64,000 bases of DNA, taken from CAZEQJ01 sp964514385. Lineage in GTDB: Bacteria; Bacteroidota; Bacteroidia; Cytophagales; Cyclobacteriaceae. Within the stretch, counting starts at the first letter, position 1. Each line of letters opens with the position of its first letter. Where the stretch lies: contig CAZEQJ010000006.1 of NCBI GenBank assembly GCA_964514385.1, positions 62,001 to 126,000 of the forward strand. The letters run 5' to 3'. Of this stretch, positions 46,281 to 55,714 are shown piece by piece. A program made the position numbers and the translations under genes. The notes under the pieces are model-generated. The model saw only the letters and a list, made by a program, of their open reading frames with translations, did no database searches and was not told the DNA's origin.

Positions 46281-46597
46281 GACGAGGTGTTTCTGTCAAT
46301 GTCTTCATCACATGAATGAAAAACATTGATTTTCCCTCTGATTTCAGAATTGGCTCTATTATAGTAAAGCAGATTTTTTGAAATTTTATCCCCAAGTTTT
46401 GGCCTTAGACTACTCCTAATATTTCGAAGGTACCCTTTCTTTAATATCTTTTTCAAGGCTACTACAATATTTGATCACTTACGGCAAATTTGCGATCAGT
46501 TAATGATGCCAAATATCTACTGATCGAGCGGAGCCTCAAATTAAAAATATTAAGCACTTAAGCATCTAATACAGGATAACGCATTTATTCTACCCCT
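46281..46597. other. 317-bp regulatory region between operons A and B
   Basis: No coding gene is seen. It contains a cluster of GATCA-type half-sites (46473-46526) about 190 bp before the GH31 start codon. A T-rich stretch after a weak TTAAG-TG-CTTAA hairpin near 46550-46560 may end the upstream operon on the - strand. No convincing TTTG/TAnnTTTG promoter was found. Confidence 0.45.
46473..46526 (-). promoter_or_regulatory. Cluster of three GATCA half-sites upstream of the GH31-GH97 operon
   Basis: GATCACTTA (46473-46481) and GATCAGTTA (46494-46502) are direct repeats 21 bp apart. The second is also half of a perfect 8-bp inverted repeat, CGATCAGT (46493-46500) with ACTGATCG (46519-46526). 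The 21-bp spacing matches the repeats before the ECF sigma gene, and both sets share a loose GATnnnTnA(C) pattern. Confidence 0.4.
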
Positions 46598-48448
46598 TCA
46601 ATAATTTCGCAATGTGGCGTAAACCCCATATGATTGATTTTCTATTTGATAAAAAGGCCTCAGGATATATTTCTTATTATCATTTACCAATTGATAGCTA
46701 ACAAAATCAGAGTTCACTGTAAAGTGTTCCGGTAATTCTTCTAGATCTCCCTTTAGAATAATCTCCGATTTACTCTCGAATGCCAATAAAATGGGGCCAT
46801 AAAATACGGCAGCAACATTTGGGTTGTCTGATGTGCTTTTAAAATAAAAATCATACTCAAATGCTACCGTTATAATATCATCATTATGCCAGTCTCTATT
46901 TAGCGAGATATAGGAATTTGATATCACTTTGATTTTTTGTTGTTCACCGTTAATTGATAGACTGGCCACATTCACCCCTTTCGGAACAAGGAGATTTAAG
47001 GTAAAATTGGTTACTTCAGCTGCAGATATTTCAAACTGAAGCTTTTTTTCCTTTAGCAGGTCACCCGATTGTTTTAGTGATAACGATTTTTCCGTCCAGT
47101 TTACTGTAGAGGGTATAAAAAGATTCACCCAAAGATTTTCATGATCATGATAGTAAATTCCCCTATTTAATTGAGCAAATGCTTCAATAGATGATCCGTT
47201 GCAACATTTATAATCATTCTCTTTTAAAAATGACTTTTTACGTGGTGACCCAAGTGGTAAATGGTAAACAACCATTCCTGTAGAATTACTTTGAACAGGT
47301 AATGTTGCATTGTAAAAAGTATTCATGTACACGCTCGCGTACATGGGATCTGCAGTAACTGAAAAAAGAAAAGAAGTTAATTTTTGCGTATTATAAGTGA
47401 CACAAGATTCTGAAATTTCTCCGGTAAATGTGTTACTTAAATGATTTGGCACACCCCAATGCTCTGCCGTCAGCGAAGTCCTTGTGGTAACATTTGGCCG
47501 AGGACCGCTGCTTGATCCGTTTGCATATACATGATGATCTTGTAACATCTTCCAAAAATTAGAAACCGCCTCATAATATCTTCTCTCGCCAGTGATCCTA
47601 TATCGCTCTGCAAACCCATTTACTAATGCAATATGGGTATTCGAATGAAGTCCGGATAGAATATCCTTATTTTCTTGTAAAGGATTAAAAAACCAACTCC
47701 TATCAAAGAGTTGCGCTAATTTCAGATGCCTTTGATCTCCTGATATACGGTAGATTTTATACAAAATTTCATTCATTGCACCAGACTCATTTGCAGGGTT
47801 GGCGTGAGCCGTGTAAAGCATTTTTTCAATCGTATCCTCACTCAGGTTTTCCATTCGCATAGCCACATAATCTGCCATATCCAATAGCATTAGATACGCT
47901 TTTTCATTATCTAACCGAATGTAAACATCCAGTAGCCCCTGCATAATCTTATGAAAAGTGTAATAAGGTGCCCAAACACCTCCAAAATGTTTCTCTAATG
48001 TTTCAAATTCTTTTTCAGGGAAGGCACTAAGGTATCCATTGCCCAATTCATTCTGACATAAAAAGAGCTGATTTATCAAATAATTAATACTTTCTCCAAG
48101 TTGTTCATCATTATACTTCTCAACGATCATCGAGCTGGCAGAAAGGTAATGGCCAACAAAATGGCCACGTAAACCAATATAAGGTGCCTCCCACCCATCA
48201 AGAGGCTCAGCATCCGAAGGAAGGCCTGCATTAACCCTGAAATTATGTAATAACCTATCAGGGTCAAGTGATTTAAGATAATTTATATTTAACTGCTCAC
48301 GGTGTTTAATAAAGGAAGAATCTAAAATTACTTCTTTATTTGAAAATGGAGTAGCTCTTATTAATGTATCATTGTCTTCTGGGTCTTGAATACAGGATAA
48401 ATGTATTAACGATATTACTGCGACTGACAAAAAAAACTTTAATCTCAT
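46598..48448 (-). CDS. GH127/GH146-type beta-L-arabinofuranosidase lipoprotein
   Basis: A 616-residue lipoprotein (HLSC, lipidated C19) of the former DUF1680 family. The (alpha/alpha)6 barrel carries the metal/nucleophile set seen in HypBA1: E347 and C349 in ISESCVTYN, and C415-C416 in YKCCNGSS, where the first Cys of the pair is the nucleophile in the family. Further signatures are GHFVGHYLSASS and WAPYYTFHKIMQGL. Such enzymes release beta-L-arabinofuranose, known from hydroxyproline-linked arabinans of plant extensins and from pectin side chains. GH127 versus GH146 cannot be told apart by eye. It is the last gene of operon A, 19 bp after the second GH31. Confidence 0.85.
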   Translation of the reverse strand: MRLKFFLSVAVISLIHLSCIQDPEDNDTLIRATPFSNKEVILDSSFIKHREQLNINYLKSLDPDRLLHNFRVNAGLPSDAEPLDGWEAPYIGLRGHFVGHYLSASSMIVEKYNDEQLGESINYLINQLFLCQNELGNGYLSAFPEKEFETLEKHFGGVWAPYYTFHKIMQGLLDVYIRLDNEKAYLMLLDMADYVAMRMENLSEDTIEKMLYTAHANPANESGAMNEILYKIYRISGDQRHLKLAQLFDRSWFFNPLQENKDILSGLHSNTHIALVNGFAERYRITGERRYYEAVSNFWKMLQDHHVYANGSSSGPRPNVTTRTSLTAEHWGVPNHLSNTFTGEISESCVTYNTQKLTSFLFSVTADPMYASVYMNTFYNATLPVQSNSTGMVVYHLPLGSPRKKSFLKENDYKCCNGSSIEAFAQLNRGIYYHDHENLWVNLFIPSTVNWTEKSLSLKQSGDLLKEKKLQFEISAAEVTNFTLNLLVPKGVNVASLSINGEQQKIKVISNSYISLNRDWHNDDIITVAFEYDFYFKSTSDNPNVAAVFYGPILLAFESKSEIILKGDLEELPEHFTVNSDFVSYQLVNDNKKYILRPFYQIENQSYGVYATLRNY

Positions 48449-48467
48449 ATTGGATTATTTTTATTTA

Positions 48468-49305
48468 TTAAAAATCAATAACCATTTTTTCACCTGCATA
48501 TTTGATTGGTTTGGAATCACTGCTTCCATCTTCACCAATAATCACTATATCAAAGTTGCGATCCTCAACCATCCCGGAAAATTCACCTGCTCGTTTATCA
48601 ATCGTCAATTGATCGAGAGAATTTTCCCAAATAAACTGTATTTCGGAAAATGAACCCTGCTCGTAGTTGTAGTTGTCACCCTCATCTTCGTAAAGTGTAA
48701 ATACTCCATCAGCCCCTCTATAAATGCGTATTTCCAGATTTTCATTTAAGCTTTGTGAGGCATGCTGTATTTTTTCTCCATATGGAATAATCGCACCGGA
48801 TTTAACAAAAAGAGGTATTTCATCCAGCGGCGTTGCTACCTCAAGGGTTTGCCCACCCTCAAGTAAAGCCCCGGTCCAGTAGTTATACCACAACGACTCT
48901 TTTGGCAGATATACCTGTTGACTTACAACTCCTGGCTGTGTCACCGGTGCCACCAAAAAAGCATCTCCAAACATGTATTGGTACGGTTGCGCGATTGCCT
49001 GCTTGTCCTCAGGGAAATCCATAATCAGTGGTCGCATCATCGTGCTACCATCATTTGTGATTTTCCATGCCTCTGAATATATGTAGGGGAGCAATTGATA
49101 TCTCAAATTGAGCATTTTCCTTCCAATACCTTCTACCTCCTCTCCGTATTTCCATAGCTCTGTTTCCGACTGATAGCCATGCATGCGAAATATCGGACTA
49201 AAGGCACCCCATTGAAACCAGCGAATTAATAATTCATGATAACCAGGATCCGTATATTGGGAACCTCCGGGTCTGAAAAAGCCCCCAATATCTGTCGTCC
49301 AGTAA
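48468..49305 (-). CDS. GH31 with PA14 insert, C-terminal part (gene broken by assembly gap)
   Basis: About 279 residues from the gap to the stop codon, in frame with YWTTDIGGFF. It contains the rest of the GH31 barrel (RWFQWGAFSPIFRMHG, LRYQLLPYIYSEAW) and the C-terminal beta domains (LYEDEGDNYNYEQGSFSEI). It belongs with the fragment 49316-51009; the reading frames differ across the N run only because the run length is a placeholder. Comparison with the intact GH31 at 43890 shows that only about 21 residues are missing. It is not a separate gene; no start codon of its own is needed. Confidence 0.85.
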
Positions 49306-49315
49306 NNNNNNNNNN
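49306..49315. other. Assembly gap (10 N) inside a GH31 gene
   Basis: Ten undetermined bases. The coding sequence on either side belongs to one GH31 protein; the intact paralogue predicts about 63 missing bases rather than 10. Confidence 0.97.
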
Positions 49316-51009
49316 CAACCAACATCACCAGACCAGTTGATTACACCATATCGTTGCTGCCCGGCAAAGGCAGACCGCGTAAGAATGGTTACACGCTTAC
49401 TTGAATCAGCCGCCCGCTGTCCTTCATAGACCGACTTGCTCACAAACATCGGGTAGGTAAGTCGGTAGAAGTCACCCGGTCCTCGGTGAGTCATTGTTCC
49501 GGTCAAGGCGTCATTTTCAGGTTCAGTAGCGTCCATCCACCACGCATCCACACCGTGTACAAAAAGGTTGTCGTTCAGTGTATTCCAATAATCAACCTGT
49601 GTCTGGTCATTAAAATAATCCAGCCATTTGGTTTCCGGTATAAACAGCCCTTTATCTACATATTCACGTCCTATCGCCGAATTTTTATCCGGGTTGGACC
49701 ATATGGATATAGCAAAATGCGCGTTCATGTCATGAATCTCCTGTATAAAACCTGTTGGGTCCGGATAACGTGTTGTATCCAGTTGTGGAACGCCCCAGCC
49801 TCTGTCGCCCCAATACTGCCAGTCCTGTACAATCACATCCAAAGGAATATCTCTTTCACGGAACTCCCTGACTGTATTAACCAAATGATCAGCTGAGGTA
49901 TAGCGCTCACGGCATTGCCAGAATCCATAGGCCCATTTTGGAAATAACGGTGCATGGCCCGATAAATCACGATAAGCGGAAATGACTTGATCTGCGTCAT
50001 CCCCTTTAAACACAACATAATCCAATGACTTTGCATGTGGCGACCGGAATACCGTTGTGTTATTGGCAGGCTTCCAGGTAAGCCTCGGGGTGTTTTGATT
50101 GCTGCAAACAATCTGAACATCATGCTCACCGGCTTCTAAATGTATCAATGTACTGGCTGCAGGTGGCAACCATAAATTATTCTGATCAATTCGGGTAGTA
50201 TCATCGATGACCAGCAAATGCTTGTTTTCCATGTTCCCCATATCAAGCATGAAAGAATACTCACCGGTTTCATTTACCTTAAATTTACCTGTAAAAAGCG
50301 CCTGACGTCTTGATATTTTCTGGGTGCCCTGTGTAGTTGTTATTTCTACTTCTTCTTCCTCTTCATTGGATGCTTCCTGTCTGGTTAATGTAATTTCTTC
50401 ATCAGCCGGATTGAATTCTGTAAGTCCATACTGATGCCATAGCAGCCCGTACCCACGACTCGAATAAAGAAATGGAATAGCTATCTGTGAATTTACCTGA
50501 ATAAGCTTTCGGGTTACATTACGAAGATTATAATGTCCGTCCTGAAATTGACCCAGGCCAAAGAGGAATTCATCTTCATATGATTCGAAGCCCTGTTCTA
50601 CCATTAAACAAGGATCTCCAAGGACCGTATCAGGTTTGATCATTCTTTCGCCCTCCAGCTCTGATAAAAATGTATTTCCATCTTTATCTTTAAAAAGTAA
50701 GGCCTCTGTATTTTTATCAAATTCTACTATTATGGTTGATGTAGTTACGATAATCTTGGATTTACTATTTGTGACAGAGAATTCAGGAGTTGTAGCTTTA
50801 TTCACTAAAATAAGCTCTTCCAGGTCTTCCAATTCTGATGTTACTTTTACCCGGATAGAATGATCGCTGAGAGGTATCAGGTTAAGATCTCCGTTTTGAA
50901 GCGGTATCACCACCCGATCTTCACTAACCTTATATGCCCGCTTCTGGGAACATCCATTGCTTAGAATAAACAGTAATGAGAAAAAGCAAGCGTATCCTAT
51001 ATTCTTCAT
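49316..51009 (-). CDS. GH31 alpha-xylosidase-like lipoprotein with PA14 insert, N-terminal part
   Basis: 564 residues before the gap. Lipobox SNGC (lipidated C20), N-terminal beta-sandwich, then an inserted PA14 domain (about 205-325: LFTGKFKVNETGEYSFML, LVIDD, LEAGEHDVQIV), a feature of CjXyl31A-type alpha-xylosidases. The barrel follows with nucleophile D493 (AWWMDATEPE) and acid/base D562 (NWSGDVG) just before the gap. The PA14 module helps accommodate long xylogluco-oligosaccharides in characterised relatives, so xyloglucan or alpha-xylosylated hemicellulose is a likely substrate. Upstream is GH97 (92-bp gap), downstream GH127/146. Confidence 0.9.
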
Positions 51010-51101
51010 TCTATGAGGTTTATTTAAAAAATATTATAACTGTTTGTGCCCTGCATAGGAGGTCCGTCGGTTTAGTACACGTGACAAATGAAGCAATAAG
51101 A

Positions 51102-53051
51102 CTACTCTATCATCTTTGCAACGGCCACAAACCCTCCACGTCGCAACATGTGCACTTCAATGGCAGAGGTATTGTCCATAACATCATATGTAGTATGAAG
51201 CCTGGTATCGTGCTCCCCATCGGCTATCAGCATTACCCTGTATTTTTTTCCTTCCTGAAGAAAATCCAGTGCTAACGTCTGATTTTTTGTTTTATCCTCG
51301 CCATTGATACCAGCGATATACCATGTATTTCCTTTTTGTCTTGCCATAACCACATCCTGGCCGGGATAGCCACTCAAAAATCGGGTATCGTCCCATACGG
51401 TAGGCAGTTTCTGCAATAATTCGCGTGCTTCGAATGGTAACTGGTCATATCCATCGGGCCGGTCCGCCAAATGCTGAAGGGCAGATTCAAATAATATGCC
51501 CAGAGCCAGCTCATGGCCATATGAGGTAATATGAGGGTGTTGAGAATTAGTAAACGTAACCGGTGTATAGTCCATTGACCCTACCACATTTCTGGTAAAA
51601 GGTAAAATGGTATTATGCGTCGGGGCTTCGTAGGTAAAATCAGGAACATTATTATACCATTCTGCTCCACGAACACCTTCGTATGTCATCAAATTAGGAT
51701 AGGTCCGCTGCCATCCCCGGGGTACCAGGCAGCCATGAAAATAGACCATGATTTCAAATTCTGCGGCATCCTCAATGATATCAAGGTAGTAGTTGATCAT
51801 GTCCTGCTTTTCACTTTCAAAAAAATCAACTTTCACTCCTACAATCCCTCGCCGGTTAAGTTTTTTAAACTCCTCCACCCGGTTTTCATGGGTAAGCATG
51901 CGGTCTTTAGGTGTAGCCCCTACCCAGTTGTGTTCTCCACCGGAATTATACCAAATCAGCGGTTTTATGCCTTTCGAGTGAATATAGTCTAACGCATCAT
52001 CCAGGTTACCTCCATTTGCCATCGCATCCCACTCCCAGTCAAGTAAGGTATATGGCCATTTCATACGAACCGCGAGATCCGTAAACTCTCTGACCACCTG
52101 GAAATCTTTTGTGCCATGATTATTCGACCAGTAATTCCAGGAAACCAGCCCGGGTTTGATCCAATCTGTATCTGAGATAACCGATGGTGATGATACATCA
52201 TCAACCAATGTCGACTCCACGATATCTGCCAGACTTCCCATGATAATGACGCGCCACGGCGATTTCCATGGCAGTGTAATTACAGGCTCTGGCTCCCCAA
52301 CACCCCGGCCATTCCAGTCGTCAGGAAATATAAGCTTGTACTGATCCTTATCTGCGTAATTGGTAAGCTTGGTACCGCAATAAGATCTGCCTAAATCCGC
52401 TTCGTGCAATAAATAGAAACAAGCACTATCCGGGGACTGAAATAATGCGGGATAAGCCCAATCTTTCTGTTCATTGGCGATAACTGATTTACGATAATAA
52501 CCTTCATTTGCCGGGTTGAATTTTTGCAGCCACCTCCTTGTACTATCCGGAATAGTATAGGCGGTTACCTCATCTGTAATGGTATGCTGCCCCACCTTTT
52601 CAGGAAATTCATACCTGAAGACCATTCCATCACTGTAAGCCCGGATAATAATATTTAGCCTGGATTTATTTTTATTCTGAAAAGTGGCCACAATTTCTGA
52701 TGCCTGATTGGTTGGGTGTGACCTTTTACCGTAAAGGGCATCATAATCATCTGTAATGGTTACTGGCTTGCTTACTTTTACCAGCTTTAGGTCGCTGGAA
52801 AAATCAGCATCATTTCTTACAAGTCCCAGATCAATTTTTGGAATAACTGTTGTTAGTTTTCCTGTATGCTGATAACTAAGCTTCAAAAACCAGGAAGTGA
52901 ATTCTTCCGGATTTTCACCAAAGAGTTCCACCTGAATCCTATCATTAGGGGACCGCAAGCTGACTTCCTGGGCAGAAAGACCAGGCGTCAATGACATCAT
53001 CAAAAATGATAGCAGGTTAATCGTCAGTATGCGATGAATAAAAACCTCCAT
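51102..53051 (-). CDS. GH97 glycosidase, retaining alpha-galactosidase type (second)
   Basis: A 649-residue protein with signal peptide (about 1-27, ending GLSAQ). N-terminal beta-sandwich and GH97 barrel with YTLLDWEWDAMA, GVKVDFFESEKQ (putative nucleophile D409) and YFHGCLVPRGWQRTYPN. As in the paralogue at 41920, the Asp in VKVDFF indicates the retaining alpha-galactosidase type. The two GH97s are diverged enough to have different substrates. No lipobox; probably periplasmic. It lies between GH3 (55 bp upstream) and GH31 in operon A. Confidence 0.88.
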   Translation of the reverse strand: MEVFIHRILTINLLSFLMMSLTPGLSAQEVSLRSPNDRIQVELFGENPEEFTSWFLKLSYQHTGKLTTVIPKIDLGLVRNDADFSSDLKLVKVSKPVTITDDYDALYGKRSHPTNQASEIVATFQNKNKSRLNIIIRAYSDGMVFRYEFPEKVGQHTITDEVTAYTIPDSTRRWLQKFNPANEGYYRKSVIANEQKDWAYPALFQSPDSACFYLLHEADLGRSYCGTKLTNYADKDQYKLIFPDDWNGRGVGEPEPVITLPWKSPWRVIIMGSLADIVESTLVDDVSSPSVISDTDWIKPGLVSWNYWSNNHGTKDFQVVREFTDLAVRMKWPYTLLDWEWDAMANGGNLDDALDYIHSKGIKPLIWYNSGGEHNWVGATPKDRMLTHENRVEEFKKLNRRGIVGVKVDFFESEKQDMINYYLDIIEDAAEFEIMVYFHGCLVPRGWQRTYPNLMTYEGVRGAEWYNNVPDFTYEAPTHNTILPFTRNVVGSMDYTPVTFTNSQHPHITSYGHELALGILFESALQHLADRPDGYDQLPFEARELLQKLPTVWDDTRFLSGYPGQDVVMARQKGNTWYIAGINGEDKTKNQTLALDFLQEGKKYRVMLIADGEHDTRLHTTYDVMDNTSAIEVHMLRRGGFVAVAKMIE

Positions 53052-53106
53052 TTTTTAATTTACCATCCATGAGAATTATAAAAAACTCAAGGTATAATTA
53101 TCTTTA

Positions 53107-55707
53107 TCAGTTGATTTTAATTTGCACCGTGCTCAGGTCCTCCGGGGCAGAGCTATTACCATAGTAAATATTATATACGCCAGGGGCAGTAGTCATCGTT
53201 TCCTGATCACGATCATAAAACTCAAATGCCTTTGCGGTTAATGCTAATTCTACATCCTCCTTGTCCCCTGCTTTCAGCTCAACCCGCTGAAATGCCCGTA
53301 ATGTTTTAATCGGGCCATCTGTATCGCCCTCCTTTTTAACATAGACCTGAATCACTTCAGTGCCATCATAATCACCAACATTGGCAACAGGAATAGTTAT
53401 AGTCAACTTATCGTTTACCCCCATTTCTGTAGCATTCAGCTGCGCCTGACCGATATCAAATCGGGTATAGCTTAATCCATAACCGAAAGGAAAGAGGGCA
53501 TCGTCCATAAAGCGGTACGTTTTTCCTTTCATGCTGTAATCCTCAAAATCACCTAATTGATCGGAGTTTTTATAAAACGTGACCGATAGCTTTCCCGACG
53601 GATTATAGTCGCCAAACAAGACATCAGCAACGGCCTGTCCGCCTGACTCACCGCCATACCATGCCTGCAGTATGGCTTCACAGTTTTTAGTCTCCGGAGT
53701 AAGCGCAATTGCGGAACCTGAACAATTGACGAATATTACCTTTTTACCCGCTTTCTTTAAAGCTTCCAGACATCTTCGCTGCACAGATGGGAGTTCAATG
53801 TTGGTTCGGTCACCTCCTTTAAACCCGGGATAGGAAACCGGCATCTCTTCACCTTCCAGTAATCCTGATAACCCTCCTACATAAATCACGGTCTCTACGC
53901 CATTGAGCTTTGCAATCAATTGTGTGAAATCAATATCCACTTCCTTACCAAAATTAAATTCGATATTAGCTTGCCAGTTATTAAGCTGTGCAAAGCGAAT
54001 CTCGATAGTATATTCTTTGCCTGCTTCAAAAAAGTAAGGGATTCTGGATGGAAGCGTTCGCCAGTTATTATACCTGACAAGCGATGAGTCATTTACAAAT
54101 AGCTCAAAATAACCGGTGGCACCTACCTTAAAGACCAGTTCTTCTGACAGGGTTGGCTGGAATACTGTTTCATATCTGGCAGAAAAACCCTCGAGCATGA
54201 CTCCTGAAGCAAACTCATGCTGACCTGCTGTAGTAAGCTTAATCGGATTGGTGATTTGGGTGCTGATCACAGGTTCGCCTTCTCTGTCACTATTGTTCCA
54301 GTAGATAGCTTTGATCCCCTGCGACCCTTCGGCACGAAGTTGTGAAAAATAACTCTCTGTAACTTTATCTTCGACGAGATCGACGGCCTTGTCATAAATG
54401 ATATTTTCTTCTGCTATTTTCGATTTAATACCGTCGAGTATGGTGATTGTACGCACGGGAGTACCATTATAATTTCCCCATAGCATGGGCTCATTATCTG
54501 CGTTAGGGCCAATCACAGCAATTTTATCCAGGCTTTTACTCAGTGGCAGAATATCGTTGTTATTCTGCAGTAACGTCATCGATTTTCTGGACATCTCCAG
54601 GGCCAGGTTTCTATGTTTTTCGTTATTCAGAACAGATGGTGGAATCTGTGTGTACGGCACCAATTCGTCCGGATCCATTTCTCCTAGTTCAAACCGTCCG
54701 ATAAGAACTCTTCTTAACCGAATATCGACATCCTCTTCTTTTATAAGCCCCCTTTCTACCGCTTCGGGTATCAATTTATAATGATGATTATTCCACTGAC
54801 ATTCAAGATCGGTTCCTGCGTTTACACCTTTTGCCACGGCATGTATAGCGTCTTCTGATACATTATGAGAGGTAAAGAAATCCTGAATCGCTCCGCAATC
54901 AGATACAACAAGGTGTTCAAACCCCCATTGCTCCCGTAAAATCTCCTGCAAAAGCTTATCGCTGCCACAACAAGGCTCGCCTTCAAACCTTTGATAGGCA
55001 CACATGACCTGCCTTACATTAGCTTCCGTCACCAGTGATTTAAAAGCAGGCAGATAGGTTTCCCAGAGATCCCGTGGGTCAACATTTTCCAGATTTAATT
55101 CATGTCTGCTCCATTCGGGGCCGGAATGAACAGCATAATGCTTGGCGCATGCCAGTAGCTTCCGGTATTTAGCATCTTCCGGGCCCTGTAATCCTTTGAC
55201 CACCTGCACACCCATTCGTGAAGTAAGGTAAGGGTCTTCCCCATATGTTTCCTGCCCCCTGCCCCATCGCGGGTCACGGAAAATGTTCACATTAGGCGTC
55301 CATACAGATAGACTAAGAAAGCGCTTGTTTTCATTGCCTGCAGCAATCCACTCATTGTATTTAGCTCTGCCCTCATCTGATACGGCATCAAAAATCTGAT
55401 ATACCAGCTCATCATCAAATGAGGCAGCCATGCCAACCGGTTGAGGAAATACAGTGACATTGTCATTGTTTGCATAGCCATGTAACGCTTCACTCCACCA
55501 ATTAAACTTTTTGATTCCCAACCGCGGAATTGCCTCAGAAACATCGCACATTAATGCCGCCTTTTCTTCAAGAGTCATTCGGGACAATAAATCATCGGCA
55601 CGCTCCCCGAAAGAAAGATTGGTGTTTTGATAGGCAGGCTGCTTTTCACAACTACTCAGAACGATCAAAAAAATGATAGTGCTAAAAAATAGTATAATTC
55701 GATTCAT
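53107..55707 (-). CDS. GH3 beta-xylosidase/beta-glucosidase lipoprotein with PA14 insert
   Basis: An 866-residue lipoprotein (LSSC, lipidated C20). The GH3 N-terminal barrel has NIFRDPRWGRGQETYGEDP, the KHY motif (AKHYAVHSGPE) and nucleophile Asp in HLVVSDCGAI (D270). The (alpha/beta)6 domain is interrupted by a PA14-like insert (about 490-590, GATGYFELFVNDSSLVRYNNW), and a FnIII-like C-terminal domain follows (YGLSYTRF, then TEVIQVYVK). With GH43s on both sides, exo-beta-1,4-xylosidase activity is most likely; beta-glucosidase is possible if the operon serves xyloglucan. It starts 7 bp after the GH43-CBM6 stop. Confidence 0.9.
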   Translation of the reverse strand: MNRIILFFSTIIFLIVLSSCEKQPAYQNTNLSFGERADDLLSRMTLEEKAALMCDVSEAIPRLGIKKFNWWSEALHGYANNDNVTVFPQPVGMAASFDDELVYQIFDAVSDEGRAKYNEWIAAGNENKRFLSLSVWTPNVNIFRDPRWGRGQETYGEDPYLTSRMGVQVVKGLQGPEDAKYRKLLACAKHYAVHSGPEWSRHELNLENVDPRDLWETYLPAFKSLVTEANVRQVMCAYQRFEGEPCCGSDKLLQEILREQWGFEHLVVSDCGAIQDFFTSHNVSEDAIHAVAKGVNAGTDLECQWNNHHYKLIPEAVERGLIKEEDVDIRLRRVLIGRFELGEMDPDELVPYTQIPPSVLNNEKHRNLALEMSRKSMTLLQNNNDILPLSKSLDKIAVIGPNADNEPMLWGNYNGTPVRTITILDGIKSKIAEENIIYDKAVDLVEDKVTESYFSQLRAEGSQGIKAIYWNNSDREGEPVISTQITNPIKLTTAGQHEFASGVMLEGFSARYETVFQPTLSEELVFKVGATGYFELFVNDSSLVRYNNWRTLPSRIPYFFEAGKEYTIEIRFAQLNNWQANIEFNFGKEVDIDFTQLIAKLNGVETVIYVGGLSGLLEGEEMPVSYPGFKGGDRTNIELPSVQRRCLEALKKAGKKVIFVNCSGSAIALTPETKNCEAILQAWYGGESGGQAVADVLFGDYNPSGKLSVTFYKNSDQLGDFEDYSMKGKTYRFMDDALFPFGYGLSYTRFDIGQAQLNATEMGVNDKLTITIPVANVGDYDGTEVIQVYVKKEGDTDGPIKTLRAFQRVELKAGDKEDVELALTAKAFEFYDRDQETMTTAPGVYNIYYGNSSAPEDLSTVQIKIN

Positions 55708-55714
55708 TTTAGAT

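Noticed and set aside
46425..46455. Promoter for the GH31-GH97 operon (TACCTTCG with CTTG upstream, - strand)
   Set aside because: Both boxes have mismatches and the spacer is 21 nt; too weak to call, although it is the best candidate in that region.
48468..49328. Two independent GH31 fragments or a pseudogene
   Set aside because: The break coincides with the N run, catalytic residues are intact, and the intact paralogue accounts for the missing residues.
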